Below are positions 39,781 to 52,839 of a stretch of 64,000 nt of DNA, one piece after another. The stretch spans positions 30,749,493-30,813,492 of the forward strand of contig NC_044573.1 of the NCBI RefSeq assembly GCF_901933205.1. The letters are read 5' to 3'. The first letter of the stretch is position 1; each line of letters begins with the position of its first letter. The DNA comes from Camarhynchus parvulus. Its lineage: Eukaryota; Chordata; Aves; Passeriformes; Thraupidae. The position numbers and the translations under genes are program-made. Below the pieces are notes generated by a model that was given only the letters and a program-made list of their open reading frames with translations, was not told the origin of the DNA and did not search any database.

Positions 39781-40130
39781 AAAAGAGGAGGCTCAGGTGG
39801 ACCTTTTCACTCTACAGTTACCTGAGATGTTGCAGTGAGGTGAGGGTTGGGCTCTTCTGCCATGTCTCAGGTGGAAGCATGAGAAGAAATGGCTTCAAGT
39901 TGTGCCAGGGTCGTTCAGATTAGATTTTAGAAAACATTTTTTTTGCTGAAAGAGCAGTTAGGCATTGGAATAAGTTGCTCAGGGAGGTGGTGTAGAGGAA
40001 GTGTTCAAGAGGTGTCTGGATCTGGCACTTCGGGATATGGTTTATAGGTGATAGTGGTGGTGCTGGATTGATGGTTGGACTACGTGATCTTGAAGGTCTC
40101 TTACAACCTTGATGACTCTGTGATTCTGTG
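39781..40130 (+). mobile_element. CR1 LINE 3' fragment inserted in another CR1
   Basis: On the plus strand this begins with AGAGGAGGCTCAGGTGGACC, a position corresponding to the CR1 reverse-transcriptase C-terminus. It continues through GGCTTCAAGTTGTGCCAGG and GTTGCTCAGGGAGGTGG, and ends in the CR1 terminal block (GGACTACGTGATCTTGAAGG, then GATGACTCTGTGATTCTGTG). It is 5'-truncated, as is usual for CR1. It lies in the opposite orientation to the surrounding copy, and the flanking sequence on both sides is CR1 of the minus strand. It is therefore the younger insertion. Several stop codons in the coding part make it inactive. Confidence 0.9.
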
Positions 40131-40350
40131 AATTAGCCATCTTTCATTTTAAAACTGTCACCCTTTTTGCTCTCACTACAGGTCCTGCTAAAAAGTCTTA
40201 CAAGCTTCCTCTAGATAGTGAAAGGCAACATTAAGGTTCTCTTCTGCAGGCTGAATAACCCCAACTGTTTCAGCTTTCTAGGACAGCTGCTTGAACACCT
40301 TGGACAATTTTGTGCTCCTTCCTTGGACCTGCTCTTGCAGTTTAGGTATT
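40131..40350 (-). mobile_element. CR1 LINE, 5' part of host copy
   Basis: After the inserted element the minus-strand CR1 resumes. TTTCATTTTAAAACTGTCACC is followed by TCTCACTACAGGTCCTGCTA, then a degenerate AAGTCTTACAAGC, AAAGGCAACATTAAGG, TGCAGGCTGAATAACCCCAA and GCTCCTTCCTTGGACCTGCT. These correspond to successive blocks of the reverse complement of a CR1 coding end. About 25-30 bases of the consensus seem missing at the junction with the insertion, lost at insertion or later. The 5' boundary is unclear because similarity fades after about 40350. Confidence 0.8.
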
Positions 40351-41029
40351 CCTTACTATAAATTCCCACTCCACCTCCAGGACATCTGCCTTTCACCTCC
40401 CATCTTGTTTTTGACTAGAGATTGCCTCAGAAATGTTTACTCTCTGGGTACCAGGCTGAACGGTCAGGCATCCATGTTGATGTGCTCCTGGTGTATGCCT
40501 GTACCCTTCCATCTCTCCTTCCCTCCTGCCCAGGCCTGACATTTTTCTGTTAGCTTTGGCTCAGACTTGCAAGGCCAGCAGCAGGTTCACAGACATAGGG
40601 TTTATCACACCTGGTCATCACCACAACTAAAATATGACATCATAAAAGGCAGCTTTGTTGTTTCCTGCTTTTTGTCTGCAGCAGAATCAGCAGGGACAAG
40701 TGCTGGGCATGAGGCACCCCACCTTTCTGAGTGCTGCCAGGGCAAACCAGACAAAAGTCTATCCTCCCAGAGGGCAAATTATTTGGGAGGCTAGAGGGAA
40801 GAGACACTATTTTAGGAATAATTTTTTTACAGACGTTTTCCCTCCGGAAGTCCTTTTCTGCTATCTTAGGGTAAGGTCTAAGAGTGTTTAACTTAAAAGA
40901 TCTGGTATGGAGATTTTGATCGTGAAGACTTAATTAAATGAGGTGTTTGGGGAGTCTAATATTACATTTTTGCTGATGGCTGGCTGATTGTTTTACTTGC
41001 CTTTGATCAGCTGTGTGAGTGGAGGGTCA
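40351..41029. other. Unique noncoding sequence
   Basis: Similarity to CR1 fades out here. No gene or other repeat is recognised. Confidence 0.5.
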
Positions 41030-41100
41030 TCCCAATCACCGCGGGCCTACAGTATCCGTCATCACCCCTCGGTCCTATTTGTCTTGCGTGTGTATGCAGA
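41030..41100. other. CpG-containing patch of unknown role
   Basis: Five CpG dinucleotides fall within about 50 bases (41040-41089), unusual for this window. No exon, known repeat or clear binding site explains them. A conserved noncoding element is possible but untested. Confidence 0.3.
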
Positions 41101-44100
41101 AGGCCTGCTTTTGATGAACTGTGAAAAGAAAGATGAACTGTTGTAATGAAAACATTCCCTCCCCAAGATCCTCTTTAGACAACATTCAATTGGTTTGACC
41201 TTGTCCCCTCTCATGGAGGATGGTAATGATTGCTGCAGATGGCTGGGTCATTCCTTGGACACTTGGGAGCAAGGGAGCTGGATTCTCCATCTGTGCTAAC
41301 TCTCCAGCTATGCAGGCTGCAGCTGGGAAAAGCAAGATCAGCATGGGTAGGCATACCTGAGGTAGCTGGTTGGAATCCTCAGAGGTGTTCTGGGGTGGCT
41401 ATTTATACCTGAGGGACCTCACCTAGGCCTGTTTTGCTCATGGCACACACATGCACTGGCTAGGCAGAGAGAGATGAATCTCTTGGGTCTCCAGTCTCCT
41501 CTCTGAAGCAAAGGCCTGGCCTGAGAGAAGCCATTGAAGATGTCAGCCCTGCTTTCCTTTCCCATCTTCCTTGAAATCGCCAGCAAATATTAGTAAATGG
41601 TCTGTTAGCTCAGCTAGTGGCCTCCTCTTTAAACTCCTCTTTCTCCCAAAAAGGCAGTCTTCTCTGATTATGTCACATTTGGAAAAGTGACATAAAAGCT
41701 GATGATGAACACAGCTTTCATGGTCACCATCGTAGCTTTAAGAAAATGAAATCCCTGGACCAGCCCTGGGGAGATGTGCCTGTCCTTCTGTCAGATGAGA
41801 AAGTGACTGTGTGGGAATTGGTTGCCCATTTATCTTCACAGGAGGAGAACACAAAGGCTTTCCACTTTTACTGCTTAATAAGAGACAGTGGAAAGAAACA
41901 GCTCCATTAAATTATAAAGATTTAACAATATTTGGAAACTAAACTGGTAACTTCATACTTAGAGGCATCAGAGGGCATATGAACCTTTGTAACAGCACTT
42001 AGTAATGGCCTGTGCATGGCCTGAATATTTGGCAAGGGCAAGCAAAGAAGAGAAAAGATAAATAGTGAAAAGAGAGCACATGAGAGTGATGGGGCTTGTC
42101 CCACGTCAGACCTCAAAACCAGAGACCAAACAATCCCAGCTGGTGTCCTGTTTGTGAAACCACTGCATCTACTTCAGTGGCCCTTGAAATACTTGAGTTT
42201 AGATGAGGTCAGTCACCACTTCTACCTGAATAGACTGAGGATGTCATGACACACCAGGTTCTTGCAGCCTCATAAATTTGTCCACAGATCCTACAGCAGC
42301 ACTGTCAAACTCACTTTAAGGCAGTTTATCTTTTTTAAAAGTGCACTTATCCTGTTCTTCCGTGGCTGCAGGAAGGAGCTGCAGCTACTTTAATGACTTA
42401 AGTCTTGCCTGTGGAAATATTCACAAATAAAGGGTATGCCTACTGGGCTAATCCTTCTGATTTCCTGATACTTCCTCCACTTCAGGAGTTTCACAAAAAT
42501 ACAGACACTGTGTATCACATTTATAAGACACCCTGACACTTGAGCGCAGGCCAAACACTGACCGTTCTTGCTTTGTCATGCTTCAGTGAAGCAAAAATGA
42601 CACCCTTTCTCCAGGAAATAACACAGATACCAGCATCTTGGTAGCTACAATAAGAAGCCTTTTAACAGACACTGCTATCTGCAACTCAGAGTGTTTGGGG
42701 TGGGATTTTCTGCCTACCTCTGCAGCACAGGATTATGTAGGCGTGACTCATTTAATCAGTTTAATCATGTTTCCTTCCATTTTGGGTGCCTTAGATATTA
42801 CTGCCTGAGCTGGCCTCATTTTCTCTTGACCTCTGAAAGAGGCACAGAAAATTTGGTGTCCTGGAGGACTGCAGCCCTGCCATTTACCTAAAGTCAAGGG
42901 CTTCATAGAGGGGTATTCCACTTTGACTGATCTCAGTGGGATATGAGAGCAGCCAGAATGCTTTGTTCTTGTACCAGGCCCACAGCTTACTCCATAGTGC
43001 ATTAAGTGCTACAATCCACCACAACTGTACTGGGTGAAGAGTTCTTCCTGCTGAGGTGTGCAGATTTAGCTACATCCACTCAGGCAGAATTCCTCAACAA
43101 CTGTAAAATTGTTGTTTAGTCTCAGCAAGATCTGCAGTGCTAGGTGTGCAGCTGGCACAAGTGGCAGTCGAGGAAAGATCTGGCTTGGGATTCCCCTGCA
43201 GGATTTTTCCAGACAAAGAACCTTACCCAAACACCATTGCATAAGAGAAGAGGAGGTCCCTCTGGCTGGCATGTGAAGCAGTGCCATGAGGCTAAAACCC
43301 TGAGCTGGATTCACGAGGCAGCTGCCTGGGTCACAGCAGTTTGTGGTGCGTGTGACAACATGCACTGGGAGATTACTTGCTCCACTAACTCGGGCTGGGT
43401 GTTCAGGACCCAAAGTAAATACACAAGCCACAGTGCTGTACAAAAGATTAATACATAAAACACCTTTCATTCAGCAGCATTTTAAAGCATTAGTACATCC
43501 TGCATACATGGAGCAGGGGGTAAAACTGAACTCAGTAACCTTTGCCCTAAGCAAGAATGGGAAGAACAACCAGGCGTTCATACAGAGCCTGCATCCAGCT
43601 GCACCAGATATATTCTGCTCCATCCCTGGCCCTGTCCCATGTGCATGGCTCCTGGCCATCTGGGATCCAGGTGATCCATGCTCCCAGAGACAACTTGGGC
43701 ACACACAGTGTGACTTGTGGTCACATCTGCTGTGTTTGTGAGTGAACGCACAGGAAGGAGGTGTCTGGGTCCCATGGGAAGAAATACACCCCCAAATATA
43801 AAAAATAGCTGAATGCTTTGGCACCCTGTCAAAGACCCCTCCAAATACAGAATAGCAAAAAACCTAAATACTGAATGTGATCAGCAAAATTATTATACTT
43901 ATTTCATTGAACAGCACATGAAGGTCACAATCCTACTGTCCAGGACACACACCTCTCTGTCCTGCTAAGTATTTCTAAAGCATCTAATGGCATTGTTATC
44001 CCATCCCTGACCTGGTACCACCACTAGACTAGTCAGAAGGGCAACTTTCTCCTCCCTCAGTGCATGCCAGCAAGTATGTTCAGAAGCCACAAGCACATCC

Positions 44101-46039
44101 CAAGTGTGAGCTACTGAAAGCCCTGGGCACAGGTTCTCCAAGCACAGAAAGCCTTCCAGGTGCCTGAGGAGAGGGGTAGAAGTAGAAAAAATTCTCCAAG
44201 AGTTGCCACCTTGGCAGTGTTATTCTACCAGACTTGTATGTTTTCAGCTGTGCAAAGGTGGGGGATAAAAGGACTGATACACATAATTTGAAAATTATTT
44301 CCTAATTTTCAAGAAGTTCACTATATAAACCAAAACCCCCCTCCATCTGCAATGGAAACTTCACCCTTGGAGAAAAGTTACCTTTTATGTCCAATGATAG
44401 AACCAAGGTTGTGCATAATTTACATTAAGCTTACTTACCATTTAAAAAGCATTTTGGGAAAGAGTTAGAGAAACACAGGGATTTCCTTCGCAAGTATTTT
44501 TGAAAGCATTTCCATTTTTTTCCCATAGTTTTCATCTACAGCATTTATTCTAGATTTTTCAATTGCCATTTCCCTTGATAAGCATGATCAGTTTTTCAAA
44601 GGCAACATCAAAAAATAAATTTTTTCTTGAAAGAAAATTTTAAAATTGAAGTTAAGAATTTAATATTCCTATTTCTTTTCAAGAAGAGAAAGATGAATTA
44701 AAAAAATCTGAGCAACCAGCAAATCCACGGAAAAATAAGCACTTCTGAAATCTATGGAAATTCAACTGAATTGCTGACCTTCAAAACTGCACAGTTGAAA
44801 GAGAAAAATATCCACTCATTTCTAGTTTTTGGTGAAATTAGAAATTGCATGCATTTGCACTCTCAGATGAATGTCAAATATTGCACTTCATCAGCATCTA
44901 TCACTATTCCAACTTAGAAATGGGTCTGTTGCAGATGAAGTGGAAGGTTGAAGGAGCTCGCTGCCCTTGGCTGGTGTGTTTGTCTCAAATCTAAATTCCG
45001 GAAGAGTCACAGAAGAGGACAAAAGGACACAGATGTGCAACAGGAAGGAACTTAGCTCACAAACAGTGGAGAGCTGCTCTCCATGTCTGAGATACCTTTT
45101 ACTTCTAAACTAGCCAATGGTAATCGTGCTGGCTTAGCTGCATGGAAGAATTCTGCCCAGCAGTCCCTGGCTCATAGCAGCAAAGATGAGCTCCAATATC
45201 TTCAGGAGTAGCATCATGGGCAGCCAGAGCCTGGGGAGCCCTAAGCCACCACTGCTTTCAAGCCTCCCCTCCTCCTGTGCTGGCCCATGACTGAGCACTC
45301 CTCTGCACAAACGCTGGTTGCATAATGTTCCCTCATTAAAAATAGACAGAATTACAGAAAAGGAAGGGCTAAAAATGCAGGCCCAATGAATCTGCTGAAA
45401 AGACAACTCTTTGTCAGGTCCTAAGCCCCTGTGCACCTCATGGTGTTTAAATCTGAGGGTGTGCTCAATGCTGTTTCACCCAGGTCTCATACATGCATGG
45501 CAGGGTGCCCTTGGCTTTTTCTTTTTATTTAATCTTTGACTTTACAGTGTTGGAACTTGCTTCCCAGTGAAACTGGAGAAGGAGGGATTGTTGTGTTCTG
45601 CTTGTTGTGTGTGTCAGGTTTTGCTTTTGTTTTTATTCCTTGTATTGAATTACATAAAGAAACTCAGCAACTCCTGGCTGCGTGGGTATCTGTGTGATTC
45701 AGTTTGCTTGGGCACCAAGGTGTACCTCACTGCAAGGCCACCACACCAGTCACCACTAGAGAAATGGTTTAGGACTTTGTCAAGAGCAGCTGGTCCAGCA
45801 GGGAGACTTACTTATTTTTACATCAGCTGAGACCTGGCCTTCATGGTTGTTTCGTCTGTAACTCCCTTGAAGAGGAGCCCCTGTGGTGTTTTGGGGATTT
45901 TCTTCTGGACAATTTTAGGATGGACAATTAATCTCTTTTCCCATCAGACAACAGTCTGTAAAACCATATGGTGGCCGGTCACAAAACATCTACCAGAGGA
46001 CTAAAGAATCATCCTTGTGACTTTTTGCATCTATAGCAG
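41101..46039. other. Unique noncoding sequence
   Basis: No gene or repeat is recognised. Frames of 117-134 codons at 43066-43844 are on both strands and overlap. The stretch from about 44280 to 44900 is strongly AT-rich and has almost no open frames. Confidence 0.6.
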
Positions 46040-46575
46040 AAATCACACAAAACCAAGCTGGAAGAATCTTTTAGAGGTTATCTTGCTCTTCCACCAGCCT
46101 CCAGATAGGATCATCTGTGCTGTAGGTGGTGAGATAGTTATCTCAGCTGCTGCTAAAGCCTCCCCAAAAGAGCACTTGTGCATAGCAAACCACCCCAGTG
46201 GTGCACAACTCTCACAACAGGAAAATTACTTTTAACATCTCACCTTAATTCCCTTTGTTTCACTTTAAACCTGTTGTTTCCTTTCCTGTCCACAGCAGAC
46301 ATAAAGAACAGCTTATCCTTCCTCCTTGCAGTAGTTTTTCACATACTTGAAGGGTGTTAGCACATCTACCCATCTTCAATTCCCCAGACTAAACAAACCC
46401 AAGTCTCAGTCTTTCCTCATAGCTCATGTTTTCTACCCTTCTGATCACTCTTATTCCTGCCTGCTGGTCTCTCTCCAGTTGGTCAACATTATTCATGAAG
46501 CTTGGTGCTCACAAGTGGATGTGGATTGATTCAACAGGTTACTTCAGGCCAAAGGACAGAAGGGAGTAGTTTCAA
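46040..46575 (-). mobile_element. Ancient CR1 LINE fragment
   Basis: Read as the reverse complement of a CR1, the left end (46040-46100) has AACCAAGCTGGAAGAATC and TTAGAGGTTATCTTG, the 3' tail region. Further in are AAACCTGTTGTTTCC, TACTTGAAGGGTGTTAGCAC, GACTAAACAAACCC, CTTTCCTCATAGCTCATG, TTCTGATCACTCTTATTCCTG and GGTCTCTCTCCAGTTGGTCA, all in the order of the C-terminal reverse-transcriptase part. The right edge fades near 46575. Many small changes mark it as older than the other CR1s, probably of the ancient CR1 subgroup whose 3' tail lacks a strong terminal octamer repeat. It has no open frame. Confidence 0.8.
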
Positions 46576-48790
46576 AGTTGGGAGGTCCTGACTGTGAACG
46601 ACCTAGTCATTCTGGTTGTGGTAGCTATGCAAAACTTGGCTCTGAGTCAGACTGGCAATCTCACAGAGAAGCAGCAGATTCAAAGATGGATATCAGCATC
46701 TCAGATTCATTCTGGAACCTAATGGGCAGTTGTAGAAAGAAAAGGAAAGAAAACCCAACAGAAAAAACCCCACCACTAGATATGCCATAATGGACTCACT
46801 GCCTGATACTCTTTGTGATAAATACACAGGTAAATTTATTTTTGCTTCAGTTTCTGGATAGATTTATGATGAGTTCCTCTGAAGATCATGCGAAGAACAA
46901 AACAGTCTGTTAGCAATGTATTTAAGCACAAGTGATATTGTCCTGTTGTCCCAGAAAAGGAAATTGTTCCTTTTCATGTCCCAAAGCTTACTCTCTAGGT
47001 GAGGGAATATGCTAGTGTGCTTATACTGTCTTTGCCAAAATTCCAGAGCAAACTCCAGACTCACCTGTAAACTGAGTACAGCACAACGCCTGAAGGAAGG
47101 TGAAATCATGGCATATTGCCCTCTGAGCAGAACACTGACACAGTTGTTCTGCTCCTGGTCCTGCCATTAGCTCAGTGGCCAGCCCTGGGATCCTTGGAGC
47201 ATGTTTCATTGCATGCTGTGGACGTGCCCCAAGGAGCTTGTTGGGTTTGTGGGAAAGATTCTCACTCCCAGAGCTATTTTTCAAGGCAGCAGGGTTTCTG
47301 TCTGGTTTCATTGTCATGTTGCAAACTTTTCCCCTGGAAATTGCTCTTTTCAAACTCTAACCCTAACATCCCTCAAAGAGCTTGCCCTTTTTGAGCCAAA
47401 ATCCTTAGATTCTGTCAAGTGAAGACAATGGAAGGATGTGTTAGAACAGCAACGCTGCTACACCTCAGGCAAGGCTCAGCTCCACTCTTTTCTGGGCACT
47501 GCCTAGGATTTTAGCCAAGATTTTTTTCAGTTAATATTTGCAAAATTTAATCACAACAGCCCAGATGCGACATTGCCTTAATCCCATTGAATTGTTCCTT
47601 AGTCTGCAGCAAGCGCCTCCGGTTTCAATTAGATCATTCATGGTTACAGGCACTTTTGAATAAGAAGGGATCAAAACCTGATTCTGGAAACCTGGTTGTA
47701 GCATCCATTCATCCAAACCAAGGTTGCATTTCATCTGTCCAGTCCACAGCATATTATAAAAAGAGAAGTTTTAAATAAACACTCTATTGGACCAACGTAG
47801 CAAAAGACTGAGAAGACCAAACTTCTTGAAAGAGAAGAGTGTAGGCTGGCTCTTTGCAAAAAAATCTCCCTGATAACTCCCCCTTTAAATGAGAGATGAA
47901 ACCTGGAAAACAAGCCATACCTATCCCAGGAGGCAGGCTTGCCTCCTGAGTGCCAGATAATAATAAATGATGTGTCTGTAATCCATAGCAGAGGTGCAAT
48001 GGCATTTTCTTTGACATCAAATGCTAAAGAGGGAGTGAATAGTTCTGTAAAGTGTTTTTTCCAATGCAGGATGAAAGATCTTTCACCAGAGAGAGGATGA
48101 TCTCTGGGGATGGTTGTTAGTATCTTTTCATTCCATACTAGCATGAAGAATCCAACTGTGTTTATGTACCTAATACTGAATACTTTCAGGAAAAGAAGAG
48201 ATTCAACTATGGCTAAAGTGAGTCAATAAAAAAGACATATGCAGGAAGGGGGAGAATCTGAATGGGAAAAAGCTTGGAATCAAGGGATAACTACACATTT
48301 TTGCATCAAGCATTTTAAATTCAGCCTGAAAACGCCTTTCAAATGCAAGGCAGAAGAGGGATAATCCCAAATCCTTCTATGCGGCAGCCAGAGTGATACT
48401 TAGAAAGCACTCCTAATAGCAGCAGCACAGCACAGGGTGGTCAGGGAAAATCAGGATCCATGTACCTCAAGTGGAAGGAAATGAATTCCAGCAGAACAGA
48501 AGTGACTCGGTTATAATTTGATCAGATCACTTAATGTCTCCTCCACAAATATCAAATGCCACATAGAATGACCTTCCATTCAACCAAATAGCCTGGGCTC
48601 GATCCTGTACCCCACCAAAAGATTAAAGGGCAAGCTTGAACTTACAGCAGGACATCTTAATTCTCTGTATTAATACCACCTTTAAAAAATGCAGCAGGTT
48701 TTATTCCCTGGTTATTTCCTAAGGCCACATGTTGGCTCAGCAATGCTGTGTTTCACTGGAACACCTGCTCTTTGCAGGCTCGGCAGACCG
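46576..48790. other. Unique noncoding sequence
   Basis: No gene is seen. Minus-strand frames of 110-137 codons (47021-47353, 47731-48144) show no domain and are shadowed by plus-strand frames. Confidence 0.6.
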
Positions 48791-48892
48791 AAGGACAAGT
48801 TAATTAGGTAACTTACCCAAAGGTCACATGGTGAGTAAAGTAGGATTAGCACTCAAGTTCCTCCTGGCAACTAGTCCTGTGCTGTGACAATT
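48791..48892 (+). mobile_element. MIR-family SINE relic
   Basis: The stretch aligns well with the 3' half of MIR. GGTAACTTACCCAAAGGTCA at 48817-48836 follows the family's 'taacttgcccaaggtcac' block, then TGGTGAGTAAAGTAGGATTAG, ACTCAAGTTCCTCCTGGCAA and AGTCCTGTGCTGTGACA. This order and spacing is unlikely by chance. MIR copies are fossils older than the bird-mammal split or shared by early amniotes; in birds they are rare. Only the tail half is kept. Confidence 0.75.
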
Positions 48893-48996
48893 AGAAAAGG
48901 TTAACCATCCTCTTTTAGCTTTTGTTTTCCACCTTCCAGAATGGTGCAGCACGTACGCAGGGCTGGGCTGTGTTACATTGCCTCTGCAGTATTATG
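48893..48996. other. Unique noncoding sequence
   Basis: A short stretch with no feature. Confidence 0.4.
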
Positions 48997-49020
48997 GGAA
49001 AAAAAAAACAACACAAAAAA
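48997..49020. repeat. A-rich tract
   Basis: A run of ten A residues follows GGG, interrupted by CAACAC, then six more A residues. It is a simple low-complexity tract. Confidence 0.8.
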
Positions 49021-52000
49021 CCCCAGAGAACTCACCCCAAAAAAGGGATTTGAAAAGTTGTCATATCTGGTGGGACATGGTGCTTGAAAGGGAATGGAGC
49101 AAAACAGTGGATTAAGCTAAGCACACTGAATATGAATTCTGGAAAATGCCCCACTCCCTCGCTAATCCCCACACGCAGCCCTTGAATGCCCGCTGCTCTG
49201 TGACACTCCATCATGCTGCTGCCCACCTCCCGCTCAGAAGGTGCCCTGGCTCCCCCTGCCCCTCTGCCCTGCAGGCAGATGTGAGCTGCCAAATATTAGT
49301 GAAGGGTGTTACATGTCTGTGCACCTACAGTGCCATTTTGCTCCTCAGCTGGACTGGTCTGTCCATGCCACGTTTCAGCAGACATGCCTGGTAGCATAAG
49401 ACATCAGTTTTCCATGCTTGCTGGTCCTCACCCTCAGTCCACTGGTGTCTTCTCCAGCCTGACCTCACCCTGCATTGCCTACAGCCCCACACCCTGGCAC
49501 TTGGCGCTTATGAAGGTGCAACTGTGCTGCAAAGGAGCACAGGTCCCTCCTTGTCCTGGGGATAGCTTGTGGTGTCCTGGGCTGTCAAACATCCTGCAGC
49601 TCAGCTTGGGTCTGCGTGGGTTGACACCTCATCTCCCACAAAATGACTGATCCCTCTTAGTGAGCTGCCTGAGTGCTGCGGGACAGACAGGTCTCCATCT
49701 TCATTTGGGGGCAGCTGTGAAGGGACAGAGGGCTGGTCTTCCCTCTTTGGGGCAGTTTTGTGCTCCTTTGGCAGGAAAAGCAAAAGTAATCTAAAGGACT
49801 TTTCTGGTCACGCCACAGCACACAGTCACTCCAACCCCACCTTGGCAGAATCCAGGTAACAATACCATCAAAAGAGGTTCTGGAGGTCATATTTTGGGAC
49901 CACTGGCTGTGGCTTCTCCTCCACCAGCATTAGTAAAAAGAGCAAATGCAAATGTGTCTTATCCTGGAGAATAGTGATGGATTTTGGCTCTGACTGGGCA
50001 TGAGGTGTGTGCCACCTGATGACACATATTTATGTGCTCTGTTCACTTATCTCCTGAAGTCATCCCCCCAGGACTCTTCCCATTTTCCTAAGCAGCATCC
50101 TTGGGGAAAAGGATGTTTCCAAGCAGGAGGAGAAGGTTCCTTCCAGGAAAAGTGAATCCTCTGAGTCCTTTTCCAATTCCTTGAGTGCTGCACCTCCCTC
50201 CTCCTCTTGGTGGTGAGCAGATGTGAAGATCAACTGCTTATCATATTGCTGGAGTTTGCTGAACACATTTCACCCACAACCTTCAGCAGCAGTGATGTGG
50301 GGTGGTCACTCACCCACCACAGTATCAGAAAGCACATTCCACACCGGGTAGAATCCATGGGAGCCTTCCCCTGCTATAAATACAACCTTAGGGTAAGGGT
50401 TTGAAATGGAAAAATCCCCATTCACATGGCATTGTGCAATGGCAGACAGTAATTTCTCTGCTTGCCAACAGCTCTAGGTTCAGGTGTCTTTGTCTCACTC
50501 TCATACTTTGTGAGAGTTTGCTAGACCATTAATCAGAAGCAGTAGTATCAGCATTAGCCAGAGACTATGTCCCAAGATAGCTGTTCAGGATAGGTGCAAC
50601 TTAAATTCACGGCCACTGAGGGTAATCATGAAAGCGAGATCTGCGTCTAGGCTGTGAGAAGGACAACTTGACTTTAAAAAGTCAGTTCATATTTACTGTG
50701 GGTTAGAAAAAGCACCTGTTTAAACTCGGCAGATCTGACTAACAGTGGGCATGTTTTGGGCACTGACCCGTTAATAGAAAGGGTGGGGCTTTGCAGTCAT
50801 TAAGAGCAATCAGCAACTGAAACAAATACAATGAACGAAACCCAGCAATTTCTTTAACCCGAGGATAGGAAGGAGGGTGAAGATCATGACTAAAATAAAC
50901 CTGTAACAAACACACTCTCATTCCCAGCTGCTAGCCTTCTGATAAGAGGCAAGAACCTCAAAATACATCAATTATTTCTTTTCCTAAAGAGATCCCTAGC
51001 ACTGAATGGTATCTGATGACACTGAACTGGCCAAAGGGTCCAGAGCATGACGTTAGAATTGAAGTAGAACACTCACATACTGAAAAAAAAAAAGTACTCT
51101 TCCCTCTGAGAATAAAACCTTGATTAAAAGCCTGAGAAGAAGGAACAAACTCTCTCTGCAGGATTTCGCCAACAAGCACTCTTGAGGCGCTTGGAACTTT
51201 TGCCACCTCCTTCTCACTTCTTGCAGAAAGGACTGGCAGAGGAAGCTTTTCTGCCCATCTGAACTTCAGGTCTCCTCCAGCCCACTTCTGGGCCAATCTG
51301 GTCCTCTCACAGTATTTTCAGGATGGTCCTATTTTTCCCTCTTTCATAAACTGGTGTGCCAGCAGGACAGATTTCTGACCAACAGCTGTGTCTATCTGCC
51401 TTTCTCTGAAAGTGATTCTCTATGTGTTACCTAAAATAAGCAGCCGGGGCTACCCCCTCACCTTCATCTCTGAGGACATCACTGAGGCCATGAAACCTTG
51501 GCTGACTGCCCATTCCCAGGGTTAGGCCTGGCAAATGCAATTCTCATTGGCTTCATGTATTAGCATTGTCTGTCTCAGCAGCCCAAAGGGTTGGAATGCC
51601 AATTTATGTGCAACCGCTGAAACAGGCAGTGGCATCCTCAACAGTCAGAAGGCTCAGAAAATATTCCTGGTACCTGCAATGGTATCAATCAATCACCAAA
51701 AAGCTAAATGGCAAAAGCATTTGGATATGAAGCATGCTGGGTAGAATCTACAGCATCTTGACTTTGTGCCGAACATTTAATACTTTTGGAGAGCTCCTGT
51801 GTTATGGGACTCCTGTCACACAGAGCCCTTGCTCTATCACAGCCATGTATGGCCACTTGAGGCTCAGTAATGTGACATTAAAGGTCACCAGCACCACAGA
51901 AAATACTTTATTATACAGTTATTTTTTAAAACTTTACTATCAAAACCAGTAAAGTTTTCTCCACATCAATTTACTGACATTCAATGAACCATGTCTCTTT

Positions 52001-52839
52001 AGATCCTAGAGAAAGGAATGAGGCTCATAAAATAATAAATATCTTTGCATTTCATCTCTTGATGCCTCAGTCTATGGAGGTATTTATACAGCCCCCATAG
52101 CTAGTCTCTGGGTATTTACCTCATTTGATTAGAGTATAGATTTACTAAAGAGACATGATTTGTCTGCATAACCAACCCAATTTTCTTAAAACAGCTTTCT
52201 GAAGGAGAGACAAACCTGTTAATGTGGTTAGTCATAGAACATTTTGCTGCAACAAGGGTTTTTTCCTGTTTAGCGGGATGCTGCTTGGTTGGTGCAGTGT
52301 AATTTAAGAATTATCTCTCAAGATATGACAGCAAAACCAATCAAAATACCAGGAGCCCAAACCTTAACTGTATTTCAGAACTTTTGCAGCAAAGCAGAGG
52401 AGTTCATATGCCTGAGTCTTTTGTCAGTGTTGAATTCCCCATGGTGCAGGAACATCGACAAGAGAGGTGTGTATTGCTTGCTGTTATGATCTTCTTTGCA
52501 GAGAGGTTGGACTAATGTCCATGACACAATCTATGGTCTACTTCAGGCATTCCCAGCTGCCAAAAGGAGGCTTTTGCTGACATGGTGAGCAACCCTGAAG
52601 TTTCTCTGAGCAGTGGGATGTACTTGTGATCACCTCAGGGGTCATGGGCAGTGCAAAGGTAGGTTCTGAAATCTCTGTGGGGGAGAGCAGACCCTTTTCT
52701 GCTCACTGAGCTTTGGAGCAAAGAGCTACCTGTATTTCAGGCTGCGGTAATCCCTTGGATAAGAGCCTTGTCCATCACCAGTGTATTACTTCACAAGCTG
52801 AGTTGCACAGCAAAGGGGACAGATTCACCAAGACCAGGG
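49021..52839. other. Unique noncoding sequence
   Basis: No gene or repeat family is recognised. An 11-base A run lies at 51083-51093. Open frames up to 114 codons (49306-49650 plus, 50958-51296 minus) lack domains. Confidence 0.6.

Noticed and set aside
47356..47371. CTAACCCTAAC as an interstitial telomere repeat
   Set aside because: Barely two units are present, which is expected by chance.
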